This document shows positions 16,281 through 24,822 of a stretch of DNA of 64,000 nt, piece after piece. The translations under genes and the position numbers were made by a program. How positions within the stretch are numbered: position 1 is the first letter of the stretch; every line of letters begins with the position of its first letter. Below the pieces are notes generated by a model. It was not told the DNA's origin, searched no databases, and worked only from the letters and a program-made list of their open reading frames with translations. Source of the stretch: Arthrobacter sp. PGP41 (GTDB lineage Bacteria > Actinomycetota > Actinomycetes > Actinomycetales > Micrococcaceae). The stretch lies in NCBI RefSeq assembly GCF_002953935.1, contig NZ_CP026514.1, positions 434,001 through 498,000 of the forward strand, written 5' to 3'.

Positions 16281-17332
16281 TCAGCGGGCGAAGGAACATT
16301 CCTTGGTTTCAGGACGGGGGAGGGGGCGACTCCTTCCCCCGTTCCCATGCCCGCCAGCACTTCGACGACTGCCTCGGCGGCCGAGAACCTGGGCTCCCAG
16401 CCAAGTATTCGGCGTGCCCGGCCGGTGTCCATGACCGGGGCTCCGGCTGCCATCTCAATCCACCCGGAGTCCGTGGGCTGAAGCCGCAGCCTCCATGCCG
16501 CACCAACGATGGCGTGGAGCAGTCCCATGGGGATGGGCAGGATCCGTCGGGCCCGCAGGATGCGGGCAAGTTCCTGGGGTGTCAGGACGGGTTCGGCTGC
16601 AACGTTGAATGCCCCGGAGGCGCGCTGGTCGATGACGCGCCAGTAGGCATCAGCCACATCGTCGGCGTGGACCGCCTGGAAGATGAGGTCCTCCGGGACT
16701 GGCAGGAGAGGTACCCGCAGCCTCCCCGGCAGGAGCCTCGGGATGAGCGGCCCCAGGAAATATCTTCCGATCTCGCTTCCGGCGTCGCGCTGGAAGATCA
16801 GGGCCGGGCGGAGCCTGGCTACGGAGATGCCCGGCTCCGCCGACATGAAAGCGTCCAGGGCTTCTTCCTGCTCCGCCTTGTGCCGGCTGTAGTGTGAACC
16901 CGGCATGCCGCGGGCAGGCCACGACTCATCCGTCCGGCGATCCTTGGGAGCCTTGCTGTAGGCGCCCACGGACGACGCGCAGACCACCTGTTTCACGCCG
17001 GCCTTCCCGGCTGCCGCAAGGACGTTCCTGGTGCCGGTGACGTTGGTCCGGTACAGCTGCTCAAGGTCCCGGTTGGGCTGGATCTGCCATGCCAGGTGAA
17101 CTACGGCGTCCACTCCTGCCAGTGCCGCGTCCAGCAGGGGCCGGTCGCTCGCCAGGCCCACGTCAAGGGTGTGCCACTCCACCCCTGAATAGGGTGCCCG
17201 GCTGGTGTCCGGGCGGCGCCTGCTGATCCCCGTCAACTGCAGGCTTCCCGGTTTTTGGGACAACTCCGCCTGCAGCTTGCGCAGCAGGGCCGTTCCCGCG
17301 TTTCCGCTGGCTCCGGTGATGGCGATGTGCAT
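16277..17332 (-). CDS. NAD-dependent epimerase/dehydratase family protein
   Basis: The 351-residue extended short-chain dehydrogenase has the NAD-binding GASGNAG at residues 7-13, AVVHLAWQIQP, VCASSVGAYS with the catalytic Ser and HYSRHKAEQEEAL with the Tyr-x3-Lys pair. It is therefore likely active on a nucleotide sugar or similar NAD(P)-linked substrate, which cannot be specified. It is divergent from the sigma factor gene, 149 bases apart, and lies near but outside the heptose cluster. Confidence 0.85.
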   Translation of the reverse strand: MHIAITGASGNAGTALLRKLQAELSQKPGSLQLTGISRRRPDTSRAPYSGVEWHTLDVGLASDRPLLDAALAGVDAVVHLAWQIQPNRDLEQLYRTNVTGTRNVLAAAGKAGVKQVVCASSVGAYSKAPKDRRTDESWPARGMPGSHYSRHKAEQEEALDAFMSAEPGISVARLRPALIFQRDAGSEIGRYFLGPLIPRLLPGRLRVPLLPVPEDLIFQAVHADDVADAYWRVIDQRASGAFNVAAEPVLTPQELARILRARRILPIPMGLLHAIVGAAWRLRLQPTDSGWIEMAAGAPVMDTGRARRILGWEPRFSAAEAVVEVLAGMGTGEGVAPSPVLKPRNVPSPAD

Positions 17333-17364
17333 TGGCAGGGACTCCTTGGCGTGGACGGTCGGTA

Positions 17365-17418
17365 CCGGTTACAGGGCGAGCCTATAACCGGGAGGGATTG
17401 TTTTATAAGCAACCTTAT
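17365..17418. promoter_or_regulatory. Divergent regulatory region with two dyads
   Basis: Two inverted repeats lie between the epimerase and the sigma factor. CCGGTTA (17365-17371) pairs with TAACCGG (17385-17391). ATAAGCAACCTTAT (17405-17418) is a third TAAG-N4-CTTA element and ends 64 nt upstream of the sigma factor ATG. Both are candidate operators. Confidence 0.35.
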
Positions 17419-17481
17419 GATTTCCTTCTTCTGAGTCTTGCCGCAGGCTTTCGGACCCCCGACCCGAGGGAACCAACGACA

Positions 17482-18459
17482 ATGCCCGAATACCTTCCCG
17501 CACTTGCCGCGGATACTACGGCCGCCCACCAACATCAGCCCGAATTCATGGGAAATAGCCCGTCCCGGGCCAAAATGGGACGGCTGCGCCAGACCTTCGA
17601 AAACGATCTTGTCCTCGGCTACCTTGACCTGGCCGAGGCCTTGGCCGCCCGCTTCGAAGCCCGCGGACGCGAACGGGCCGACCTGAACCAGGTGGCCTAT
17701 CTGGGCCTGGTCAAGGCGGCCCGTGGCTTCGACCAGGCAAAGGGCGAGAGCTTCCCCGCCTATGCTGCCCCCACCATCACCGGGGAACTCAAGCGGTACC
17801 TTCGCGACCGCACGTGGGTGGTCCGGCCGCCCAGGAACATCCAGGACTTGCGCTCCCGGATGTTCCGGGCAGAGCCGGAGCTGACCCAGTCGCTGGGACG
17901 GAACCCCAGCGTGGCCGAACTTGCCGGGGTGCTCGATGAAGATCCCGCCGCAGTGCAGGAGGCAATCTCGGCCTCCAGCAGCATGCACCCGGACTCCCTG
18001 GACGCCGTCAACCCGCATTCGGACGCGCCGTCCATCGGTGAAGTGCTGGCATGCCCCGAAACACCGCTGGAGCGCCTGGAGGAGCTCGCCTGCCTGCGCG
18101 ACGCGATCCAGGACCTGGACACAGCGGACCGGGAGCTCCTCTATCGCCGTTACTTCTGCGAGGAGACCCAGGTGCAGCTGGGGAAGCAGCTGGGCATGTC
18201 CCAGATGCAGGTCTCACGGCGCCTTGCCAAAGTCCTGGTGGAGCTCCAGCGAAGGCTTGAGGGCAGCTCGCACCCGCGGGAACTGGACGCAGTCCGAGGG
18301 AACACAGTCCACGGAACCGGAGGCCATGGCGCAGGCAGTGCAGCGGCGTCCCAAGCGTCCTTGCGGTCCGTCCACGGGCCGGACAATCCTGCCACGCCGG
18401 GTGGGAACCCGGCCCGCAGGGGCACAGCCAGGGGCACAGCCCGGGCAAGGAAGAAGTAG
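17482..18459 (+). CDS. RNA polymerase sigma factor, SigB/SigF/SigG subfamily
   Basis: The ATG at 17482 follows GAGGGAACC and gives 325 residues. Region 2 is DLVLGYLDLAEALAARFEARGRERADLNQVAYLGLVKAARGFDQAKGESFPAYAAPTITGELKRYLRDRTWVVRPPR (residues 40-125). Region 3 follows (LTQSLGRNPSVAELAGVLDEDP), then region 4 with DTADRELLYRRYFCEETQVQLGKQLGMSQMQVSRRLAKVL near 215-255. The product would direct a general-stress regulon. No anti-sigma factor is adjacent. The last 65 residues are Gly/Arg/Ala/Ser-rich and unlike the family norm, ending in a basic RARKK. Confidence 0.88.
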   Translation: MPEYLPALAADTTAAHQHQPEFMGNSPSRAKMGRLRQTFENDLVLGYLDLAEALAARFEARGRERADLNQVAYLGLVKAARGFDQAKGESFPAYAAPTITGELKRYLRDRTWVVRPPRNIQDLRSRMFRAEPELTQSLGRNPSVAELAGVLDEDPAAVQEAISASSSMHPDSLDAVNPHSDAPSIGEVLACPETPLERLEELACLRDAIQDLDTADRELLYRRYFCEETQVQLGKQLGMSQMQVSRRLAKVLVELQRRLEGSSHPRELDAVRGNTVHGTGGHGAGSAAASQASLRSVHGPDNPATPGGNPARRGTARGTARARKK

Positions 18460-18490
18460 CTGCCCCGCTCCCGCCGGAGCACCGAAGCAG

Positions 18491-18506
18491 CCCGTCCCGG
18501 GACGGG
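18491..18506. repeat. 16-bp perfect palindrome
   Basis: CCCGTCCCGGGACGGG lies between the sigma factor and gmhB. It has no loop and no T tract, so it may be a protein-binding site as much as part of a terminator. Confidence 0.4.
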
Positions 18507-18636
18507 GGGGAGAAGCGGCAGCAGGCAATCCGAGCGCTATCTTGCCTGCTCAGGGGCTTGGCGCCAGTAACGGCCGACAGGTGAGAAAACCGTCCGGCCC
18601 CGTTTAGGAGCAGCGGCAGCGGGGAACAGGGAGGAC

Positions 18637-19173
18637 ATGGGAAGCACCGAAACATCCAGGCTCAGGGCTGTCCTTTTCGACCGGGACGGGACCCTGGTGG
18701 TCGATGTCCCCTACAACGGGAACCCCGACCTTGTCCGGCCAGTGCCTGGCGCCAAAGCCGTGCTGGACGCCCTGCGGTCCGAGGGCATTGCCACCGGCGT
18801 GGTCAGCAACCAGTCAGGCATTGCCCGGGGCATGATCACTGCCGCCGATGTTGCCAGTGTCAATGCACGGGTGGATGAACTGCTGGGCCCCTTTGACGTG
18901 TGGGAGGTCTGTCCCCACGCCGAGCAGGATGGCTGCCCTTGCCGGAAGCCGGCGCCGGGCATGGTCCACAGCGCATGCCGGAAGCTCGGCATCCGCGAAG
19001 CTGAGGCAGCGCTGATCGGTGACATCGGCGCGGACGTCCGCGCCGCGGAGGCAGCCGGCGCCACGGGAGTGCTGGTCCCTACGCCCGTGACCCTTGCCGG
19101 GGAAGTGGCTGAAGCCCGCCTGGTGGCGCAGGACCTGGCGGGCGCCGTGCTCCTGCTGCAGGAGGGGCGGTAA
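18637..19173 (+). CDS. gmhB: D-glycero-D-manno-heptose 1,7-bisphosphate phosphatase-like HAD phosphatase
   Basis: The 178-residue protein is a histidinol-phosphatase/GmhB-type HAD enzyme: VLFDRDGTLVVDVPYN holds the two catalytic Asp residues (motif I, about 12-16), VVSNQSGIARG is motif II, CPHAEQDGCPCRKPAPGM supplies the zinc-binding Cys/His loop and the motif III Lys, and ALIGDIGADVRAAEAAG is motif IV. In the heptose pathway GmhB removes the C7 phosphate from heptose 1,7-bisphosphate. It opens the heptose cluster, and its stop overlaps the next start. Confidence 0.88.
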   Translation: MGSTETSRLRAVLFDRDGTLVVDVPYNGNPDLVRPVPGAKAVLDALRSEGIATGVVSNQSGIARGMITAADVASVNARVDELLGPFDVWEVCPHAEQDGCPCRKPAPGMVHSACRKLGIREAEAALIGDIGADVRAAEAAGATGVLVPTPVTLAGEVAEARLVAQDLAGAVLLLQEGR

Positions 19174-20261
19174 TGGGGCGCGTCCTGGTGGCCCGCCTGG
19201 ACAGCATGGGTGATGTCCTGCTGGCTGGTCCTGCAGTCAGGGCCGTGGCCAACGGCAGGATCCCGGACGGCAGCAGGCCCAACCACGTCGTCTTGCTGTG
19301 CGGCAGGCAGGGGGAAGCGGCGGCCGGCGTGCTGCCGGGAGCCGCGGAGGTCTACAGCTGGGACAGCCCGTGGATCATGAATCCGGCACCAAAGATGACC
19401 GGACCGCACGCCGACAGGCTGATCGACTATGTCCGGAACTCCAGGATTACCGAAGCCGTCATCCTCACCTCCTTCCATCAGTCGCCCCTGCCGCTGGCGC
19501 TTTTGCTGCGGCTGGCGGGCGTTGAGCGCATCACCGGGGCTTCCACCGACTACGCGGGATCCCTCCTGGACGTCCGGCTCAAACCGGGGGAGGACTTCCC
19601 CGAGGACCAGCCCGAGGCGGAACGCGCCCTGGGCATCGCCGAGGCCGCCGGGTTCAGGCTCCCGGCCAGCGACGACGGCAAGCTCCGCCTTGCGTCCGTG
19701 CCGGATGTCCGGGACCTGGTGGGCGGGGAGCCTTATGTGGTGGTCCACCCCGGCGCAGCGGTTCCCGCGAGGGCCTGGCCGCCGCTGCATCACGCGGCCG
19801 CCGTCGAACTCCTCCAAGGCGCAGGGCACCGCGTGGTGGTGACGGGCGGTCCCGGGGAAACGTCGCTGACCGCAACGGTGGCAGGGCCCTCGGCGCTGGA
19901 CCTCGGCGGCCGGACGGACCTGCACACGCTGGCGGGCGTCATGGCGGGGGCGGAGGCGGTGGTCACCGGCAACACCGGTCCGGCGCACCTCGCGGCCGCC
20001 GTGGGCACGCCCGTTGCCTGCCTTTTTTCGCCGGTGGTGCCGGCCATCCGCTGGGCGCCGTACGGGGTTCCGTTGGAGCTCCTCGGGGACCAGAACGCAG
20101 CCTGCAGGATGACCCGCGCCCGCCTCTGCCCGGTCCCGGGCCACCCCTGCCTGGACTCCGTTTCCCCCGAGGACGTGGTGGCGGCTGTGGAGCGCCTGAT
20201 GGGCGGAGTGAGCTCTTTCAGTACCCACGTCAGTACCCGTAGAAAGGCCCGTAACAGATGA
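19173..20261 (+). CDS. Glycosyltransferase family 9 (heptosyltransferase-like)
   Basis: The 362-residue GT-B enzyme starts VLVARLDSMGDVLLAGPAVRAV, the GT9 N-terminal block. The C-terminal half carries VVVHPGAAVPARAWPP, VVVTGGPGE and the donor-binding GTGNTGPAHLAAAVGTPVACLF-like motif (VVTGNTGPAHLAAAVGTP). Characterised GT9 members transfer heptose from ADP-heptose to LPS core. Here, with gmhA, gmhB and hldE next to it and no LPS expected, it probably transfers heptose to another acceptor. The ATG shares a base with the gmhB stop. Confidence 0.88.
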   Translation: MGRVLVARLDSMGDVLLAGPAVRAVANGRIPDGSRPNHVVLLCGRQGEAAAGVLPGAAEVYSWDSPWIMNPAPKMTGPHADRLIDYVRNSRITEAVILTSFHQSPLPLALLLRLAGVERITGASTDYAGSLLDVRLKPGEDFPEDQPEAERALGIAEAAGFRLPASDDGKLRLASVPDVRDLVGGEPYVVVHPGAAVPARAWPPLHHAAAVELLQGAGHRVVVTGGPGETSLTATVAGPSALDLGGRTDLHTLAGVMAGAEAVVTGNTGPAHLAAAVGTPVACLFSPVVPAIRWAPYGVPLELLGDQNAACRMTRARLCPVPGHPCLDSVSPEDVVAAVERLMGGVSSFSTHVSTRRKARNR

Positions 20262-21292
20262 AGATCCTGCTCTGGCATGTCCACGGTTCCTGGACGGACG
20301 CCTTTGTGCGCGGCCGTCATGAGTACCTCCTTCCTGTCCTGCCGGGGGGTGGGCCCTGGGGGCTTGGCCGTGCCGGCAGGGACTGGCCGGCATCTGTGCG
20401 GGAGGTGGACCTCGCGGCGCTGGACGCGGAGGAGGTTGACGCCGTCGTCCTTCAACGCCCGGATGAAATCGATGAAGTTGCCCGGCTGCTGGGCCGGCGG
20501 CCGGGCGCGGACCTGCCTGCCGTGTATGTGGAGCACAACACCCCCAAAGGCGATTTCCCCAATACCCGCCACCCCCTTGCGGACCAGCGCAGCATCCCGC
20601 TGGTCCACGTGACGCACTTCAACAGGCTGGCCTGGGACAACGGCTCTGCGGTTGCAACGGTGATCGAGCACGGAATCCCGGACCCCGGACAGCTCTACAC
20701 GGGGGAACTGCCCGAACTGGGGGTGGTGGTGAATGAACCCATCCGGCGCGGACGCGTTACCGGAACGGACCTGTTGCCCGCTTTCGCGTCGGTGGCGCCG
20801 CTGCAGGTCTTTGGCATGAAGACTGCCGGACTGGCCGCCGCCACCGGGATCGCAGAGTCCCGGCTGACCCCGCGGGGCGACCTGAAGACCCGGGAACTGC
20901 ACCGTGAACTGGCCAGGTGCCGGGTGTACATCCACCCGATGCGCTGGACCTCCCTGGGATTGTCCCTCCTGGAGGCCATGCACCTGGGCATGCCGGTGGT
21001 TGCCCTGGCCACTACCGAAGCGCCCCGCGCCGTGCCGCCGGAGGCCGGCGCCGTCTCCGCCGACATCGACGAACTGCTCCGCTGCGCGCAGCGGCTGGTG
21101 GCCAATCCGGAGGAAGCACGACGGCGGGGCGTCGCCGCCCGCGAGGCGGCACTGGAACGCTACGGCCTGGGCAAGTTCCACGACCGCTGGGATGAGGTCC
21201 TGGCGGACCTCGGCACCCAGTCCATCCACCGCCACAATGAACGCCTGGACGAGCGGATCCTTGTTCCGGCGCGGGAGAGGAAGGCCCCATGA
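20258..21292 (+). CDS. Glycosyltransferase (GT4-like)
   Basis: The 344-residue protein starts MKILLWHVHGSWTDAFVRG and ends in a GT-B donor domain: YIHPMRWTSLGLSLLEAMHLGMPVVALATTEAPRAVPPEAGAVSADIDEL near 225-275, matching the GT4 E-x7-E region. The middle holds VYVEHNTPKGDFPNTRHPLA. Similar proteins often follow heptosyltransferase-like genes in actinobacterial sugar clusters. The start overlaps the GT9 stop by four bases. Donor and acceptor unknown. Confidence 0.85.
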   Translation: MKILLWHVHGSWTDAFVRGRHEYLLPVLPGGGPWGLGRAGRDWPASVREVDLAALDAEEVDAVVLQRPDEIDEVARLLGRRPGADLPAVYVEHNTPKGDFPNTRHPLADQRSIPLVHVTHFNRLAWDNGSAVATVIEHGIPDPGQLYTGELPELGVVVNEPIRRGRVTGTDLLPAFASVAPLQVFGMKTAGLAAATGIAESRLTPRGDLKTRELHRELARCRVYIHPMRWTSLGLSLLEAMHLGMPVVALATTEAPRAVPPEAGAVSADIDELLRCAQRLVANPEEARRRGVAAREAALERYGLGKFHDRWDEVLADLGTQSIHRHNERLDERILVPARERKAP

Positions 21293-22542
21293 GAATCTCG
21301 ATGATTTCCGAGCACGCCAGTCCCTTGGCGGCGCTGGGCGGAGTGGACGCCGGCGGACAGAACGTGCACGTCGCGGCACTGTCCGAAGCCCTCGCCAGGC
21401 GGGGCCACCACGTCACCGTCTACACGCGCAGGGATGCAACGGAGCTTCCCGCCAGGGTCCGGGTGGGCCGCCGCCTTGAGGTGGTCCATGTGGATGCGGG
21501 ACCCCCGCGACACGTCCCCAAGGACGAACTGCTGCCCTTCATGGGCGAGCTGGCCGACGGCGTGGCCAGGGACTGGAGCCAGCGGCCGCCGGATGTGGTG
21601 CACGGCCACTTCTGGATGTCCGGCCTGGCCGCACTGGACGCAGCAAGGCGCCCGGATGACGGGTGCCGCGTTCCCGTCATCCAGACCTTCCATGCCCTCG
21701 GCACCGTCAAGCGGCGGCACCAGGGCGCAGAGGACACCAGCCCGCAGGAACGCCGCTGGCTTGAACCAGGTGTGGGGCGGTCCGCGGACCGGATCATTGC
21801 CACCTGCTCGGACGAGGTGTTTGAGCTCAAGGCCATGGGCATCAGCACCGCCAAGATCTCCATTGCCCCCTGCGGTGTGGACCTGGGCTTTTTCTCTGCT
21901 GAGGGACCCGCGGATGCCCGGGCACGCCGGCACCGCATCCTGTCGGTGGGGCGCCTGGTGCCGCGCAAGGGCGTGGATTTGGTGATCAAGGCGCTGCCGT
22001 ACCTGCGCGAGGCAGGGTTCGACGACGTCGAGCTCCTGATAGTGGGCGGCGGCGGGGATTCCGGGGCGCTCCATGCCGACCCCGAAGTGCGCCGCCTGAT
22101 GGACCTTGCCTCCGAACTGGGGGTCTCGGAGCAGGTGAGGCTGCAGGGCCAGGTGCCGCGGGGGGCCATGCCGGGGATATTCCGCAGTGCCGATGCCGTG
22201 GTGTGCGCCCCGTGGTATGAGCCCTTCGGCATCGTTCCGCTGGAGGCCATGGCCTGCGGCGTCCCGGTGGTGGCCGCGGCCGTGGGCGGCCTCCGTGACA
22301 CCGTGGTGGACCACGGGACCGGGCTGCACGTGCCGCCGCGGGATCCCGAGGCCATCGCGTCCGCCCTTGCCATGCTGCTGGATAACCCCACGCTGCGGGC
22401 GGAGCTCGGAAATGCGGGCAAGCTCCGGGCCCGCACCAGGTACTCATGGGACCGGGTGGCCGCCGAGACCGAAAAGGCCTATCAGCTGGCAGTGGCGGGG
22501 GCTCCCGCCGGCGTTGCCCAGATGGAAGGAGCGGCACTGTGA
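21289..22542 (+). CDS. Glycosyltransferase family 4
   Basis: The 417-residue GT-B protein opens with ISEHASPLAALGGVDAGGQNVHVAALSEALARRGH, a sucrose-phosphate-synthase/MshA-like nucleotide-sugar binding start. It contains ILSVGRLVPRKGVDLVIKAL, VVCAPWYEPFGIVPLEAMACGVPVVAAAVGGLRDTVV (the E-x7-E retaining GT4 motif) and a full C-terminal helix. The start overlaps the previous stop, and its stop overlaps the gmhA start. It is probably the third transferase building the heptose-containing product. Confidence 0.9.
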   Translation: MRISMISEHASPLAALGGVDAGGQNVHVAALSEALARRGHHVTVYTRRDATELPARVRVGRRLEVVHVDAGPPRHVPKDELLPFMGELADGVARDWSQRPPDVVHGHFWMSGLAALDAARRPDDGCRVPVIQTFHALGTVKRRHQGAEDTSPQERRWLEPGVGRSADRIIATCSDEVFELKAMGISTAKISIAPCGVDLGFFSAEGPADARARRHRILSVGRLVPRKGVDLVIKALPYLREAGFDDVELLIVGGGGDSGALHADPEVRRLMDLASELGVSEQVRLQGQVPRGAMPGIFRSADAVVCAPWYEPFGIVPLEAMACGVPVVAAAVGGLRDTVVDHGTGLHVPPRDPEAIASALAMLLDNPTLRAELGNAGKLRARTRYSWDRVAAETEKAYQLAVAGAPAGVAQMEGAAL

Positions 22543-23249
22543 CGGCAGAATGGTCCCTTCGTGAAACCGACCTGCGGATGTTAGCCGCCCCGCCGCCCCT
22601 GCCCGCAGCCCTGCCCGGATCCGGCTTTGCGGACCCGGTCAGCTCGGACATCGTCTTGACGCACCTGGACAACGTGATGCCGGCGCTGGATTCGCTGCGG
22701 AGCCAGTCCAGCCGCCTTGCCGCCTGGGGCGTGGAGCTGGCCCAGCGCCTGCTGCGCGGGCAGCGGCTGCTCGCAGCCGGGAACGGCGGTTCAGCGGCTG
22801 AGGCACAGCACCTGACTGCCGAGCTGGTGGGCAGGTTCGACGGCGAACGCGTCCCGTTTTCCGCGATCTCGCTGCATGCCGAATCCTCGGCAGTAACGGC
22901 GATCGCCAACGACTACGGCTTCGATGACGTCTTCGCGCGGCAGGTGCGTGCGCACGGCCGGTCCGGCGACGTGCTCATGCTGCTGTCCACCAGCGGCAAG
23001 AGCGCCAACCTGCTGCGCGCGGCGGAGGTTGCCGCCCGGCTGAACATCGCCACCTGGGCGCTGACCGGCGTCGGCCCCAATCCCTTGGCGGATGCCTGCG
23101 ATGAAGCCGTGATGGTTGACGCCCTCAACGCCAACGCCCAGGAAGGGCACCTCATCGCCCTGCACGCGATGTGCCGCGCCTTCGACCTGGAAGTGGGCCG
23201 GCGCAGCGGTGCCGATGCGGGCCTGTCACTGCGGGGAGGCCGGCCATGA
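22539..23249 (+). CDS. gmhA: Sedoheptulose 7-phosphate isomerase-like SIS protein
   Basis: The GTG at 22539 overlaps the GT4 stop and gives 236 residues. After a 35-residue leader the SIS fold is complete: LLAAGNGGSAAEAQHLTAELVGRF, SSAVTAIANDYGFDDVFARQV, VLMLLSTSGKSANLLRAAEVA and AQEGHLIALHAMCRAFD. The NGGSAAEAQH and TSGKS motifs are those of GmhA, which makes D-glycero-D-manno-heptose 7-phosphate from sedoheptulose 7-phosphate. It is the entry step of the pathway encoded here. Confidence 0.9.
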   Translation: MTAEWSLRETDLRMLAAPPPLPAALPGSGFADPVSSDIVLTHLDNVMPALDSLRSQSSRLAAWGVELAQRLLRGQRLLAAGNGGSAAEAQHLTAELVGRFDGERVPFSAISLHAESSAVTAIANDYGFDDVFARQVRAHGRSGDVLMLLSTSGKSANLLRAAEVAARLNIATWALTGVGPNPLADACDEAVMVDALNANAQEGHLIALHAMCRAFDLEVGRRSGADAGLSLRGGRP

Positions 23250-24766
23250 GGATCGTCGTGGTGGGCGACGTCATGCTGGACGTGGACCTGTCCGGCGACG
23301 CCACCCGCCTCAGCCCTGATGCGCCTGTTCCCGTGGTGGACGTTTCCGGCATGAAGCGGCGTGCCGGCGGCGCCGGCCTGGTGGCGCGGATGCTCGCCCA
23401 GGACGGCTGGCCCGTGACGCTGGTAACGGTCCTGGGCGATGACGACGCCGGCCGGCAGCTGGAATCCCACCTCACCGGAATGCGGCTGGTTTCCGGTCCC
23501 AGCGGATGCTCCTCGCCGGTCAAGACCCGGGTCCGGGCGGGATCGCATCCCGTGGTCCGTTTCGACCAGGGCTGCGGGAAGGCCCCCGTCCCGGACGCCA
23601 GCCCGGCCATGCTCCGCGCCGTCGAGAAGGCCGGCGTGATTATCGTGGCCGACTACGGCAGGGGCCTGGCGGCGAACCCCCAGCTACGGGAACTCCTCGC
23701 CCGGCTGGCCGGCACCATCCCCATTATCTGGGACCCGCATCCCGCCGGCCCGGATCCCGTGCCGGGCGTCGCCGTGGTGACCCCCAACCTCGCCGAGGCC
23801 GGCAAAGCGGCCCAGGCGTTGGCCGGGGAACGCCGGCAGGCCCCGGTGCCCGGCGGCCCCCGCCGGGACCTCCACGGGTCGGAAGCGCATTCGCCAGAGC
23901 ACCAGCCGGAGGACCCGGCTGTCCAGGCCGGCAGGATCCTGCTGGAGCACTGGCAAAGCCGCGCCGTCCTGGTGACCAAGGGCGAACACGGCGCGGTGCT
24001 GCTGCGGGAGGGCGGGAGTTCTCCTGAGGCAGTTCCGGCGCCCCGGGTGGAAGGGGGCGATCCCTGCGGTGCGGGCGACCGGCTCGCGGCCAGCCTGGCC
24101 GTGCACCTCCTGGCGGGCAGGGACCTCGGGGAGGCCGCCAGGCTCGCAGTCCATGATGCCGCCGACTTCCTGGCGAGCGGGGGAGTGTCCGCCCTGCCGG
24201 ACCCCGATTCCGGCCGCGACGCGGGAGCCGCCTCCGACGCCGAAGCCGCTTTCGACGCCTCGACTGCGGCTCCGTTGAGGCCCCCGATCCCCGTGGGCGG
24301 CAAGCGGCGTATCAGCGAACCGCTCCTGCTGGCCCGGGTGGTGCGGGACAACGGGGGCAAGGTAGTGGCTACCGGCGGCTGCTTCGACCTCCTGCATGCA
24401 GGCCATGTCAGGTCCCTTGCGGCGGCGCGCGAGCTGGGGGACTGCCTGATCGTCTGCCTCAACTCTGATGATTCTGTACGCCGGCTCAAGGGCCCGGAGC
24501 GGCCCATCATCGGCCAGCAGGACAGGGCAGAGCTGCTGCTGGCCATGGAATGCGTGGACGCCGTGCTGATCTTCGATGAAGACACCCCGGAAGCGGCCCT
24601 GGAACGCCTTCGCCCCGACGTCTGGGTCAAGGGCGGCGACTACGAGGGCGCCCGCCTCCCGGAGGCCGGCCTCGTGGAGAAATGGGGCGGGCGTTGCCTT
24701 ACCGTCCCCTACCACCCGGCCCGTTCCACCACCGGACTGGCCGACGCCCTCGCCAAGGTGAGCTGA
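23246..24766 (+). CDS. hldE: HldE-like bifunctional heptose kinase / adenylyltransferase (copy 1)
   Basis: The ATG at 23246 overlaps the gmhA stop and gives 506 residues. The PfkB-type kinase domain (1-330) begins VVGDVMLDVDLSGDATRLSP and keeps the GAGD catalytic motif (CGAGDRLAAS), but at residues 41-45 it reads GGAGL, so the Asn of the usual GGAAN is Leu. A low-complexity stretch of Gly, Pro and His lies near 195-225. The C-terminal nucleotidyltransferase (355-506) has GGCFDLLHAGHVRSLAAA, LNSDDSVRRLKGPERP and VWVKGGDYEG. The adenylyltransferase looks intact; kinase activity is less sure. A second copy lies at 27005. Confidence 0.87.
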   Translation: MRIVVVGDVMLDVDLSGDATRLSPDAPVPVVDVSGMKRRAGGAGLVARMLAQDGWPVTLVTVLGDDDAGRQLESHLTGMRLVSGPSGCSSPVKTRVRAGSHPVVRFDQGCGKAPVPDASPAMLRAVEKAGVIIVADYGRGLAANPQLRELLARLAGTIPIIWDPHPAGPDPVPGVAVVTPNLAEAGKAAQALAGERRQAPVPGGPRRDLHGSEAHSPEHQPEDPAVQAGRILLEHWQSRAVLVTKGEHGAVLLREGGSSPEAVPAPRVEGGDPCGAGDRLAASLAVHLLAGRDLGEAARLAVHDAADFLASGGVSALPDPDSGRDAGAASDAEAAFDASTAAPLRPPIPVGGKRRISEPLLLARVVRDNGGKVVATGGCFDLLHAGHVRSLAAARELGDCLIVCLNSDDSVRRLKGPERPIIGQQDRAELLLAMECVDAVLIFDEDTPEAALERLRPDVWVKGGDYEGARLPEAGLVEKWGGRCLTVPYHPARSTTGLADALAKVS

Positions 24767-24822
24767 CCAGCTGGCCGCCCACCCGCCCCCAAAGTTTTGT
24801 ATTTCCCAGTGAAAGGAACACC

